A stretch of 43,876 bases of DNA from Thermodesulfovibrio sp. Lineage in GTDB: Bacteria > Nitrospirota > Thermodesulfovibrionia > UBA6902. This document shows, piece after piece, positions 18,967 to 27,977 of this stretch (the stretch's first letter is position 1; each line of letters starts with the position of its first letter). The DNA lies in the NCBI GenBank assembly GCA_026982355.1, contig JALSHG010000104.1, positions 1-43,876 of the forward strand, in the 5' to 3' direction. The notes beneath the pieces are model-generated. The model saw only the letters and a program-made list of their open reading frames with translations, searched no databases and was not told where the DNA came from. A program made the translations under genes and the position numbers.

Positions 18967-20229
18967 CTCCACAACCGGTATCTTCACGGTGAAAGTGGTT
19001 CCCCTGCCCTCTTCGCTGTCAACCGTTATCTCCCCGTTGTGTTTCTTCACTATATCGTAGGTTATGCTCAGTCCCAGGCCCGTGCCCTTTCCGACCTCCT
19101 TTGTAGTGAAGAAGGGTTCAAATATCCTGTTGAGCATATCCTTCTGTATCCCCCTGCCCGTGTCTGAAATCGACACGCATATCGATCCGTCGGAGTTCCA
19201 CGTCCTTATCGTGATATCCCCCTGTTTTTCTATGGCCTGGCCCGCGTTGACAAGGAGATTCATGAATACCTGGTTGAGCTGGCGCGGATAACACCTTGTC
19301 ATGGGGATTTCACCGTACTCCTTGTTTATGACCGTCTTGTACTTGAGCTCGTTCCGGACGATATTCAGCGTGCTTTCAATGCACTTGTTTATATCGGCCT
19401 GCTTGTACTCCGCCTCATCCACCCTTGAGAAGCTCTTCAGGTCCTGCACTATCCTTCTCACCCTGTCGGTCCCGTCAAGGGATTCCGTTATGAGTTCCTT
19501 TATGTCTTCTGTAATATAGTCGATCTTCAGTTCTTTGCGCTTTCTGCCGAGTTCCTCGACTGCCCCGGATGCCTCAAGCCGTCCGATGACTTCGGACTGG
19601 AGGCTGATGAACTCCGTAAGCTTATCCACATATTTCCCAAGGGTGCCGAGATTGCTCGATATGAACCCTATAGGGTTGTTTATCTCGTGGGCCACCCCTG
19701 CGGCAAGCTGGCCGATGGACGCCATCTTCTCCTGCTGCAGCATGTGAGTCTGGGCCGCCTTGAGCGCCGCATATGCGCTTTCAAGCTCCCTATGCTCTGA
19801 TTCCATGATCTCGCGGGACCTTTTAAGCTCTGCGGCCTTTTCGTGAAGCTCGAGAAACACCCTGACCTTGTTTCTCAGGATGTCCGGCTCAAGGGGTTTG
19901 AACAGGTAGTCCACCGCCCCTGCCTCGTAGCCCCTGAAGATATATTTCTGTTCCTTGCTTATTGCGGTGACAAAGATTATCGGTACGTATTTTGTCCTTT
20001 CATTGCCCCTCATCAGCTCCGCGGTCTCAAAACCGTCCATGCCCGGCATCTGGACATCAAGGAGAACGAGCGCAAAATCATATTCAAGCATCAGGCCCAG
20101 GGCCTCTCTGCCTGATGACGCCTTGACAATATTCAGGCCCGGGCCCTCGAGGATGGCCTCCAGGGCAAGGAGGTTCTCCGGCCTGTCGTCCACTATAAGC
20201 AGATTCTGGATATTGCCTTTGCCGTTCAT
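18964..20229 (-). CDS. Receiver-histidine kinase, soluble
   Basis: A 421-residue cytoplasmic protein. The N-terminal receiver domain has D58 (LLDVQMPGMDG), followed by a coiled coil (125-165), HisKA with H181 in GVAHEINNPIGF, and HATPase ending in TGLGLSITYDIVKKHNGE. Its kinase half is closely related to that of the protein at 31784-33532, at the other end of the same locus. With a receiver before the kinase it probably responds to phosphate from another kinase here and passes it to the single receivers. AAAGGAGG lies five bases before the ATG. It is the last gene of the ten-gene minus-strand run. Confidence 0.92.
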   Translation of the reverse strand: MNGKGNIQNLLIVDDRPENLLALEAILEGPGLNIVKASSGREALGLMLEYDFALVLLDVQMPGMDGFETAELMRGNERTKYVPIIFVTAISKEQKYIFRGYEAGAVDYLFKPLEPDILRNKVRVFLELHEKAAELKRSREIMESEHRELESAYAALKAAQTHMLQQEKMASIGQLAAGVAHEINNPIGFISSNLGTLGKYVDKLTEFISLQSEVIGRLEASGAVEELGRKRKELKIDYITEDIKELITESLDGTDRVRRIVQDLKSFSRVDEAEYKQADINKCIESTLNIVRNELKYKTVINKEYGEIPMTRCYPRQLNQVFMNLLVNAGQAIEKQGDITIRTWNSDGSICVSISDTGRGIQKDMLNRIFEPFFTTKEVGKGTGLGLSITYDIVKKHNGEITVDSEEGRGTTFTVKIPVVE

Positions 20230-20283
20230 TGTTGCCTCCTTTCACCGTGTACCCGGCTGGGTTATGATGATTTTTTGTAAGGA

Positions 20284-20322
20284 TTTTCCGGCATGCCGCC
20301 GGTTTATGCGACGTTTCAAGGT
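20284..20322 (-). repeat. Dispersed palindromic element, copy P (degenerate left half)
   Basis: On the minus strand CCTTGAAACGTCGCATAAAC then CGGCGG matches the left-end consensus with several changes. CCT TGA are the last codon and stop of the hybrid kinase gene, the same arrangement as in the better copies. Confidence 0.55.
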
Positions 20323-23300
20323 CTTGCCTCACCTGTACCAGCCATAATAGTACCGTCACGGCCGCACTCCTCTTCGTACAGCCAGACACTGATAATGGAC
20401 AACAGCTTTTCGATATTAAAGGGCTTCGCGAGATAATCACTGGCCCCAGCCTCCATACACCTGTTCCTGTCGTCCCTGCCCGCCTTTGCGGTAAGCGCGA
20501 TAACCGGCAGTTTTTCAAAGCGCTGCTGTTTCCTGATCCGCCGTATCGCCTCATACCCGTCCATCCCGGGCATCAGGATATCCATTATCACAAGGTTGAT
20601 ATCCGGATTTGCCTGCAGGCATTCCACCGCCTCCCCGCCGTTTTTTACTATCAGCACCTTCATTTCCTTCTGCTCCAGGACATTCGACAATGCGTAGGCA
20701 TTGCGCATGTCATCATCCGCCACCAGTATCTTCTTGCCTTTAAACACCTCGTTCCTGTTACGGCCCGCAACAGGTATATTGCGGGCATCTTCCGGACGGG
20801 GAGCGGCGGGAGTGCGGTTGCCGGTTTCTTCCATATTCTCCGGCCGTTCCGGCAGATAGAGGATGAACGTGCTGCCCCGGCCCTCGATGCTTTTCAGCCG
20901 GATATCGCCGCCGAGGAACCCGGCCAGTTCCTTTGATATGGAAAGGCCGAGCCCGGTGCCGCCGTATTGCCTGCTTATGTTGCCGTCCACCTGCCGGAAG
21001 GCCTCAAATATCAGTTCCTGCTTGTCTTCCGGGATACCGATGCCTGTATCGGAGACAACGACAGCCACGGTTTCTGAAGGGGTCAGGCCGCTGCCGGAAA
21101 GGCCGGCGTCCGCATCCGGGCGGCGGATGCTCAGTGTAATCCCGCCCCGGCTGGTGAATTTAAATGCATTGGAGAGCAGGTTCCTGACGATCTGCTCCAC
21201 CCTCTGCCTGTCCGTGACTATACACGCGGGCAGGCCGTCCGCCTTCTCGGTCCTGAAGCTCAATCCCTTTTCCCGGGCCACCTGTATGAAACTCCGCTCC
21301 ATGCCGAGGAGAAAATCATCAATGTCCATTTCATCGAAAGCGATCTCGACCCTGCCGGCCTCTATCTTTGAGAGATCCAGTATGTCGTTAATCAGCATCA
21401 TCAGGTCGGAACTGGCTCTGTGAATGATGGAGGCGAACTCCACCTGCTTGTCCGTAAGGTTGCCGTCCTTGTTCTGCATAAGCAGGCTGGAGAGGAGCAG
21501 GAGGCTGTTCAGGGGTGTCTTCAGTTCGTGCGACATATTGGCAAGGAATTGAGATTTATACCTTCCGCTTTTCTCCAGTTCCCTTGCCTTTTCCTCTATC
21601 ATCCGCCGGGCGTTTTCCAGCTCGATATTTTTTTTCTTCAGGTCATCCTTCTGCCTTTGAAGTTCCTCATTGGTCTGGCGCAGCCTTTCCTGCTGGATCT
21701 GCAGCCGGACCTCGGATTCCTGCAGTATCTCGGCCTGCTCTTCAAGCTCCTTGTTCGCCTCCCGCAGGTCCGCCTCCCTGACTTTCAGCTCCCCGGCCTG
21801 GCGCTGCGTCTCCCTGAGCAGGGCCTTCATCCTCGCGCGGGAACGGGCGGAGTGCAGACTCACCGCAATATCCCCGGCGGCCTGCTCAATGAACTCCATC
21901 CTCACAACCGTTATTTCGTGAAACGAGCCCAGCTCGATCACTCCCTGCACCTCTTCATCGTGCAGGAGGGGCACGATCATGATATTGCGCGGGGTAACCT
22001 CGCCCATGCCGGAACGTATCTTGATATAGTCTTCCGGGACATCCTTCAGGAGAATGCTCTTTCTCTCCGCGGCGGCCTGTCCTATCAGCCCTTCTCCGAA
22101 TTTATACCTGCGGCTGAAATCCTGCCTGCCGGTATAGGCGTAACCCGAGGCGAGCGCCAGCAGGTTGTCGTCATCGACCGTGTACACCGCTCCCACCTGC
22201 ACCTCCAGGTATGGGACGAGATAGCTGATTATATTCCTGCACAGGGCGGAAATATCCTGTTCCCCGCGCATCCGGTCGTTCAGCCCGGCCTGGCCGGTCT
22301 TCAGCCAGTTTTCTTTCTCGTTCTCGGCGGTTATCTCCCTGAGGGTGTGAATCATCCTGTTGACCGATTTGCCGAGCACGTCCTTGTCGCTCTTGACCGC
22401 AAGGGACCTGCTCAGGTCCCCGTTGGAGATGTCTTCACACACCGAGGCCACCTCCCTGAAAGAGTTCACCACGTCCCTGTAACCGGCGTTCAGTTTCCCG
22501 ATTTCGTCTTTTGATATCCCGATGTCTTCAAGGGTAAGGTCTCCCTCGGAGAGCCTCGCGGACATGTCCGCGAGCCTGCCGATGGGTTTTGAAATGTTAC
22601 GCGCGATAATGCCGAGTATCACTATGGAAAAGACTACAGCCGACACCCATATCCCCGCGCCGATCCATAAGAGATAATTCGGCACCTCGAGCGCCGCTGA
22701 CTTTTCGATTCCGAGAGCCACATTCAGCCCGAGCTCCGGAACCGTCTCCCGTGCAGTCACCCAGTCCGGCGGGTCTCCCTTCATAAAGGCAGAGACTGCG
22801 GCAGGAGCAAGGTCAACGGAGTGTGCGAGTGGCTCCCCCTCTGTATTGTATATTATGTAACTGATGCCGTCGCTTGCCAGGCCCGAGAACGTGTCTTTCA
22901 TGTAAGCGCCCACCGGCTGCTTTATCCATAAAATCCCCTCGATTTTCTTATTGAAGATCAGTGCACTGGCTGTCAGAAGCTCCCATCCGCCGGTATTCCC
23001 CCGGGAAAGCTCGTGTATCACCATGAAAGAATCCTTCCGGCCTCCCCGCGTATCCGGCCACGTGCGCCTGAACCGCCTGAACATTTCAGCATGATCATAT
23101 GTATTGAACCGTTCCACCCGCCTGTCTCCTGCAATGCGGAGGACCGGCCCGCCCGCGGCGCTTACAAGCTGGATATCGGTGTACCTCGATTTGGCCCGGA
23201 TAATCCTTATGAAAAACGATTCAAGCTCAAATTCCGCATCAAGCATCCCGTCACCGTCATCCAGTTCCATGGAAGCGAAGTAATCCTCAAACGCCTTGTG

Positions 23301-23507
23301 CGCCTGTATCGCCGAGAGGTCTTCCTCTGTCTTATCCAGCAGGTCATTCAGCAACCTGGCCCTGATCTTGAGCTCCCCGGCAAGATGCCTGACCACCGAG
23401 GACTTAAGCTCGTTTCTTATTATTATCTGCGAGACGGCCCCCTGTATGAGCAGTACAAGAGACACCAGGGTGCCTGCGGCCAGCATTATTTTCTGACTTA
23501 TCTTCAT
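20316..23507 (-). CDS. Membrane hybrid histidine kinase (sensor-HAMP-GAF-HK-REC)
   Basis: A 1063-residue hybrid kinase. Membrane helix 6-30, periplasmic sensor of about 245 residues (Cache-like by layout, not by a motif I can name), second helix 278-301, HAMP 303-355, a second HAMP-like segment to about 395, GAF domain about 415-550, a long coiled coil 560-650, HisKA with H660 (NMSHELKTPLNSLL), HATPase with SDTGIGIP and [13 protein letters not shown], and a C-terminal receiver with the acceptor Asp in IMDILMPGMDG. AAGGGG nine bases before ATG 23507 supports the start. It is the only membrane-bound sensor in the locus and the likely signal input. It has no phosphotransfer domain of its own. 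Confidence 0.93.
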   Translation of the reverse strand: MKISQKIMLAAGTLVSLVLLIQGAVSQIIIRNELKSSVVRHLAGELKIRARLLNDLLDKTEEDLSAIQAHKAFEDYFASMELDDGDGMLDAEFELESFFIRIIRAKSRYTDIQLVSAAGGPVLRIAGDRRVERFNTYDHAEMFRRFRRTWPDTRGGRKDSFMVIHELSRGNTGGWELLTASALIFNKKIEGILWIKQPVGAYMKDTFSGLASDGISYIIYNTEGEPLAHSVDLAPAAVSAFMKGDPPDWVTARETVPELGLNVALGIEKSAALEVPNYLLWIGAGIWVSAVVFSIVILGIIARNISKPIGRLADMSARLSEGDLTLEDIGISKDEIGKLNAGYRDVVNSFREVASVCEDISNGDLSRSLAVKSDKDVLGKSVNRMIHTLREITAENEKENWLKTGQAGLNDRMRGEQDISALCRNIISYLVPYLEVQVGAVYTVDDDNLLALASGYAYTGRQDFSRRYKFGEGLIGQAAAERKSILLKDVPEDYIKIRSGMGEVTPRNIMIVPLLHDEEVQGVIELGSFHEITVVRMEFIEQAAGDIAVSLHSARSRARMKALLRETQRQAGELKVREADLREANKELEEQAEILQESEVRLQIQQERLRQTNEELQRQKDDLKKKNIELENARRMIEEKARELEKSGRYKSQFLANMSHELKTPLNSLLLLSSLLMQNKDGNLTDKQVEFASIIHRASSDLMMLINDILDLSKIEAGRVEIAFDEMDIDDFLLGMERSFIQVAREKGLSFRTEKADGLPACIVTDRQRVEQIVRNLLSNAFKFTSRGGITLSIRRPDADAGLSGSGLTPSETVAVVVSDTGIGIPEDKQELIFEAFRQVDGNISRQYGGTGLGLSISKELAGFLGGDIRLKSIEGRGSTFILYLPERPENMEETGNRTPAAPRPEDARNIPVAGRNRNEVFKGKKILVADDDMRNAYALSNVLEQKEMKVLIVKNGGEAVECLQANPDINLVIMDILMPGMDGYEAIRRIRKQQRFEKLPVIALTAKAGRDDRNRCMEAGASDYLAKPFNIEKLLSIISVWLYEEECGRDGTIMAGTGEARP

Positions 23508-23629
23508 GAAGAATCCCCTTGCCGTCTTTGCCTTCCTGTCCCGCCGGAGGTTGGCCGATGCCCTTCCTTCAGGCAGGCTCTCATGTCCGTTTGTGCGACA
23601 TTCAGGTCGCCCGAATGTCGCCCTTTGTC

Positions 23630-24148
23630 TTAAATCCCGGATATTTCAGGCAGTATCAGGTTGCCTTCCTCGTCCTTTTTCAGCCTTGTAATCCCGGGGT
23701 GCATCTTCTCAAGCTCCTCCAGTTCGGCTGCCTGACGCCTGACGGTCTTCAGGAGCCGCCTGTTTTCCGCCTCGAGGTCGTATTTTTCAACGGCGGACCG
23801 GACGGACAACTTCAGCTCAATGTCATCCCACGGCTTTGCAAAGAACCGGTATATCTCCCCGTTGTTGATCGCCTTCATGGCCGACTCGATGCTTGCATGT
23901 CCCGTGAGCATGATTCTCACCGTATCCGGGAAAAGCCTTCTGGCCGCGGATAAGAATTCGGTCCCGGCCATCCCCGGCATTTTTTCATCAGAGATCACAA
24001 GCTTTATATTGTGGTCCTTCAGCACGGCAAGCCCCTCCACGCCGCTGCCCGCCGTATAAATCCTGTAAGACTCCTCCCCGCTTAATGATCTCTTAAGAGC
24101 CGACAGTACACCCGGATCATCATCCACGATCAGTATTGAATGTTCCAT
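23630..24148 (-). CDS. Single-receiver response regulator with coiled-coil tail
   Basis: A 172-residue protein with a receiver domain of the RpfG/RsbU-linked type (SDEKMPGMAGTEF around the phosphoacceptor Asp, conserved KPW near residue 107) and a coiled-coil tail. It ends in a short segment (GNLILPEISGI). No output domain is present. Stand-alone receivers usually act by protein contacts or as phosphate sinks. GGGAGG sits four bases before the ATG, in the 23-base space after the receiver-ATPase gene. The receiver closely resembles those of the ATPase fusion and the HD-GYP proteins, so a family expansion inside the locus is likely. Confidence 0.9.
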   Translation of the reverse strand: MEHSILIVDDDPGVLSALKRSLSGEESYRIYTAGSGVEGLAVLKDHNIKLVISDEKMPGMAGTEFLSAARRLFPDTVRIMLTGHASIESAMKAINNGEIYRFFAKPWDDIELKLSVRSAVEKYDLEAENRRLLKTVRRQAAELEELEKMHPGITRLKKDEEGNLILPEISGI

Positions 24149-24154
24149 ATATCC

Positions 24155-24178
24155 TCCCTTTTTATGCAGTATTAAGGT
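24155..24178 (-). repeat. Dispersed palindromic element, copy G (terminal remnant)
   Basis: On the minus strand ACCTTAATACTGCATAAAAA: only the left terminus remains. CCT TAA are the last codon and stop of the receiver-ATPase gene, and the next bases lead straight into the GGGAGG ribosome site of the following gene. Confidence 0.6.
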
Positions 24179-26607
24179 TTCACGCCGCCGGTTGATTTCG
24201 CGGAGCCGCAGACGGGACAGATATTCCAGTCCTTCTCAAGAGGCAGCATGCACTGCCTGCAGAAATTCTGTTTGAAGCTCCCGCAGTAGGGACAGAACAT
24301 GAACTTCGCATCTATGGTCCTGCCGCAGTCGCTGCACAGGCGTTCATGCTTTGTCTGGGGGCCTATCACCCTGACGAGCTCCTCAAGGGTTGTCTCCCCC
24401 TTTTTGACCTTTTCGATCCCGTCCTCGATCAGGGTCCTCATCCCGCTTGCGCGGGCCATGTTCATAAGCTCCGACTCTTTATAGCCGCCGCTGATAAGAT
24501 GCCTGAAGTCATCGTTCATGATGAATATCTCGAAAATGCCGGTTCTTCCCTGGTACCCCGTATCATTGCAATGTTTGCATCCCCTGCCCCGGAAGATGTT
24601 TTCTCCGGCAAAATCCTCACGGATCTTGAGCAGCCGCAGCAGTTCCCTGTCGGGGCTGTGTTCAGTCCTGCAGTACCTGCATATTGTCCTGACGAGCCGC
24701 TGGGCCAGGATGCCCTCGAGGGCCGAGGCTATGAGGTAGGGCTTGACGCCCATGTCGATCAGCCTCGTGACCGATGCAACCGAATTGTTCGTATGCAGCG
24801 TCGTAAGCACCATGTGGCCGGTCAGCGCGGCTTTAAAAGATACATCCGCCGTTTCATGGTCCCTTATCTCTCCCACAAGGATGACATCCGGGTCCTGGCG
24901 CAGGGTGGAGCGCAGGACGGATGCAAAGGACAGGCCGATCTTTTCCCTCACGAACACCTGGCTGGCCCCTTCAAGGAAATATTCCACGGGGTCCTCAATG
25001 GTCTCAAAATTCTTCGTGCTCCTGAGCATGGCGCTCAGTATCGAGTAGAGCATGGTCGTCTTTCCGCTTCCCGTGGGCCCGGTGGAGATGATCATCCCCT
25101 GGGGTTTTTTGAGCACGAGGTATATCCTCTCGAGGTCATCCGGCAGCACGCCTAATTCATCAAGGTTCTTGATCGCCGCGCTCTTGTCCAGTATTCTCAT
25201 GACTATTTTTTCGCCGTTTATCGTGGGCATGGTGGAGACCCTCATATCAACAACCCTCGTGCCGGACTTGACGGTTATCCTCCCGTCCTGGGGCTTTCGC
25301 CTCTCGGAGATATCCATCTTGGCAAGTATCTTGATCCTTGATATCGTGGCCAGATGAAGATCGGGCGGTATCTTTATCTTTGTATGGAGCATCCCGTCGA
25401 TCCTGTACCTGATTATGGTGTATTTCGTCTTGGGCTCTATGTGGATGTCGCTTGCCCTGTACCGCACGGCCTCGGAGATAATCGCGTTCACGATCCTGAT
25501 TATCGGGGGCACCTCCGATGTTCCGATCAGCTCCTGGATGTTGATGTCCGGTTCATCCTCGGCGATGATGATATCTATCTCGTCCATGGGCTCGATCTCC
25601 GAGATTTCATCGATATCCTCGGCCGGATCGCCGTCTTTGTATCCGTAGACCCTCTGCAACTGATTCATGATGCCGGAACACGTCGCGATTACGGGGACAA
25701 CCTTGAGGCCGGTCATAAACGTAATGTTGTCGCATTTGAATATATCGGAGGGGTCGGCCATTGCCACCCGTATCTGCCTGTCGTCGAGCATCAGGGGGAT
25801 AAGGCGGTTTCTCTCGCAGAAATCCCGGGGGAGAAATCTCACGACATTCTGGTTGAGTTTTATTTCTTCAAGGTCCACGTACTCGATGTTCAGGTAATGC
25901 TGCATGGTCTTTATAATCTTCGATTCGGTTATGGCGCCGAGCCTCACGAGTGTCTCCCCCAGGAATTCATCCTCCTTCATTTCCCTGAGCGCCGCGTCAA
26001 GCGCCTCTTTTTTTATGGCGCCGGACTTGACGAGGATGCTTCCCATGGCGCCCCTGTGTTCATACATGAGTGAGGAGTACTTTTTGATCTTGATCTCCTG
26101 CTTTCTGGTTATATCCCGGAGTTTCCTGTTTTCCATTATGAGCGTATACTGCTGGAAGGCAAGGCTTACGGTAAGCCGGAGATCCTCGTCATTCCACGGC
26201 TTGGTTATGAACTTGTAGACCGCCCCCTCGTTCACCGCGCCCATGATGGACTGCACGTCGGCATAACCCGTGAGCATGATCCTTATCGTCTCGGGCCAGC
26301 GCTGCTTTATCTCCTTCAGCAACTCCGCACCCGGCATCCCGGGCATCCTGTGGTCCGAAATAATCAGGTGAATATTCCTGGTCTCCATGATTTCAAGGGC
26401 CTCGTGGGCGGAACCGGCGGTATAGATGTCGTAGTTTTCCTCAAGGAAAACCCTGCCGAGGGCCCTGAGCACGCTCTCCTCGTCATCGACGAGCAAGAGC
26501 GTGAACGGCTCCTGCCGCCGCGGCTGCGTTTCATCCGCCGCATCATCCTTATGTCCGGCGGCAGGCTCATCCGCCGCCTGCCGTTTAAACAGCCTCGCGT
26601 ATGACAT
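24172..26607 (-). CDS. Receiver-MshEN-PilB/GspE ATPase fusion with zinc ribbons
   Basis: An 811-residue protein with an unusual order. A receiver domain (35-155, D85, KPW at 136) is followed by a coiled coil and an MshEN/T2SSE N-domain (185-320, RLGAITESKIIKTMQHYL; this domain type binds c-di-GMP in MshE). Next comes the secretion/pilus extension ATPase: SDIHIEP, Walker A GPTGSGKT (510-517), Walker B ILVGEIRD and the His box TTLHTNN. A metal-binding CRYC...CKHC insertion follows, and the C-terminus has two CxxC zinc ribbons (CSDCG/CPYCG and CRQC/CPVCG). Start ATG 26607 has GGAG before it and overlaps the upstream kinase gene by 23 bases. It probably powers type IV pilus or type II secretion assembly under phosphorylation and c-di-GMP control. 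Confidence 0.92.
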   Translation of the reverse strand: MSYARLFKRQAADEPAAGHKDDAADETQPRRQEPFTLLLVDDEESVLRALGRVFLEENYDIYTAGSAHEALEIMETRNIHLIISDHRMPGMPGAELLKEIKQRWPETIRIMLTGYADVQSIMGAVNEGAVYKFITKPWNDEDLRLTVSLAFQQYTLIMENRKLRDITRKQEIKIKKYSSLMYEHRGAMGSILVKSGAIKKEALDAALREMKEDEFLGETLVRLGAITESKIIKTMQHYLNIEYVDLEEIKLNQNVVRFLPRDFCERNRLIPLMLDDRQIRVAMADPSDIFKCDNITFMTGLKVVPVIATCSGIMNQLQRVYGYKDGDPAEDIDEISEIEPMDEIDIIIAEDEPDINIQELIGTSEVPPIIRIVNAIISEAVRYRASDIHIEPKTKYTIIRYRIDGMLHTKIKIPPDLHLATISRIKILAKMDISERRKPQDGRITVKSGTRVVDMRVSTMPTINGEKIVMRILDKSAAIKNLDELGVLPDDLERIYLVLKKPQGMIISTGPTGSGKTTMLYSILSAMLRSTKNFETIEDPVEYFLEGASQVFVREKIGLSFASVLRSTLRQDPDVILVGEIRDHETADVSFKAALTGHMVLTTLHTNNSVASVTRLIDMGVKPYLIASALEGILAQRLVRTICRYCRTEHSPDRELLRLLKIREDFAGENIFRGRGCKHCNDTGYQGRTGIFEIFIMNDDFRHLISGGYKESELMNMARASGMRTLIEDGIEKVKKGETTLEELVRVIGPQTKHERLCSDCGRTIDAKFMFCPYCGSFKQNFCRQCMLPLEKDWNICPVCGSAKSTGGVKP

Positions 26608-27889
26608 TGTTCTCCTTTTTTGCAACGGGCAGGAGTATGCCGAATGCCGCGCCACTGCCGGGAACGCTCTTTACCTCGATGGTGCCTCCGTAGGATGTTA
26701 TGATGTCGTATGTGACTTTCAGGCCCATGCCGGTTCCCTTGCCCACCTCTTTTGTGGTGAAAAAAGGCTCGAATATCCTGTTTGTTATCTCCTCCGGTAT
26801 GCCGGGGCCGTTGTCGGAGAAACTTATCCTGATAAAATCCTTTTCATAACGCGTGGTGATTATGAGCTTAAGACCCTCTTTGCCCGTCTGAAGCGCATTG
26901 AGGATAATGTTGAAAAACGCCTGGCATATATGCGCGGGGCTGCATGTGAATTCGGGAAGCGGACGATAGTCCCTTATTATCTCCGCATCCCCGGGTATCT
27001 CATGGGTCAGGACATTCAGTGTCCTGTCTATCTCCCTGTTGATGTCGACCCCGGCCCTGTCCCCGTCGTCGATATGGGAGAAGTCCTTGAGGTCTGCGAC
27101 GATCTTCCTGACCCTTTCCGCTCCGTCAAGGCTCTCTCTTATAAGGTCCGCGGCGTCCGGCAGGATAAAGTCAAGCTTGTAATCCCCCCACTTCCGCCTT
27201 GTCAGGGCCCTGTTTTCATCCGTGAATTCCCCGTTTTCAAAGGCCGAACGGTACAAGACGAGCATATCACGGAATCTCGATACATACTGGTTCAGCGTGT
27301 TCAGATTGCTCACTATGAAACCGAGGGGGTTGTTGATCTCATGGGCCACTCCTGCCGCAAGCTGGCCCACGGAGGCTATCTTTTCCTGGTGCAGCAGCGT
27401 TGCAAGGGCCTGTCTCAACTCTTCCGTACGCTCGTGCACCTGTTTCTCAAGTGTATCCGCGAGGTCCCGGTACCTGCCTTCCGACAGTTGCAGCCGGCGG
27501 TTGGTCTCAAGGAGCTCGTTGTATGACTGGTCGACCACCGCCATGTGCGTTTCAGTGGCGAGCACGGATTTGAAACTGCTCCTCAGTATTGTGTTTACTG
27601 CATTGAGTATCAGCTCCGCCGCGGCCTCGATACGGCTCCTGCTGGGTTCATCCCCTCTTACGACAACATATCCCGCAGCCTCCCCTTCGAGATAAACGGG
27701 TTTTCTCAGGGTAATCATTCCTTCCCCGGAAGGGTTCCCCCAGTGACACAGAACATCCCCCCGCGAATCCTCCAGCATGACACACGGGATGCCCGATTCA
27801 ACAGCGCTCCTGAAAAAGGGTATGAGATCAATATCCTTGATTATTTCGCCAAGGCTCTTTTCAGCGCCTACTATGTACTCTTTTTTCAT
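26585..27889 (-). CDS. Soluble sensor histidine kinase
   Basis: A 434-residue kinase without membrane segments. Residues 1-110 form a sensor domain I cannot name (EIIKDIDLIPFFRSAVESGI, then LEDSRGDVLCHWG); it resembles small-ligand or redox sensing domains in layout. A coiled coil (125-168) leads to HisKA with H183 (GVAHEINNPLGF) and a HATPase with SDNGPGIP and TGMGLKVTYDII. ATG 27889 is chosen because AGAAAGG lies five bases upstream. It overlaps the ATPase fusion gene by 23 bases and follows the MglA-like GTPase gene, so it is the kinase most tightly coupled to the motor ATPase. Confidence 0.92.
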   Translation of the reverse strand: MKKEYIVGAEKSLGEIIKDIDLIPFFRSAVESGIPCVMLEDSRGDVLCHWGNPSGEGMITLRKPVYLEGEAAGYVVVRGDEPSRSRIEAAAELILNAVNTILRSSFKSVLATETHMAVVDQSYNELLETNRRLQLSEGRYRDLADTLEKQVHERTEELRQALATLLHQEKIASVGQLAAGVAHEINNPLGFIVSNLNTLNQYVSRFRDMLVLYRSAFENGEFTDENRALTRRKWGDYKLDFILPDAADLIRESLDGAERVRKIVADLKDFSHIDDGDRAGVDINREIDRTLNVLTHEIPGDAEIIRDYRPLPEFTCSPAHICQAFFNIILNALQTGKEGLKLIITTRYEKDFIRISFSDNGPGIPEEITNRIFEPFFTTKEVGKGTGMGLKVTYDIITSYGGTIEVKSVPGSGAAFGILLPVAKKENNVIREAV

Positions 27890-27977
27890 CGTAACCTTTC
27901 TGTTCGCCCTTCCCCTGATCCCCGCCCCCGGGAAATCTGAAAGCAACCGGCGTGCTCTCACCGTCGAGGGGGAATGG

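Noticed and set aside
21420-22514. A 364-codon open frame on the plus strand inside the hybrid kinase gene
   Set aside because: It is antisense to a clear kinase with intact GAF, coiled-coil and HisKA parts; composition is that of a reverse-frame shadow in GC-rich DNA and no ribosome site precedes it.
25354-26073. A 239-codon plus-strand frame
   Set aside because: Antisense to the MshEN part of the receiver-ATPase fusion; no motif or start signal.
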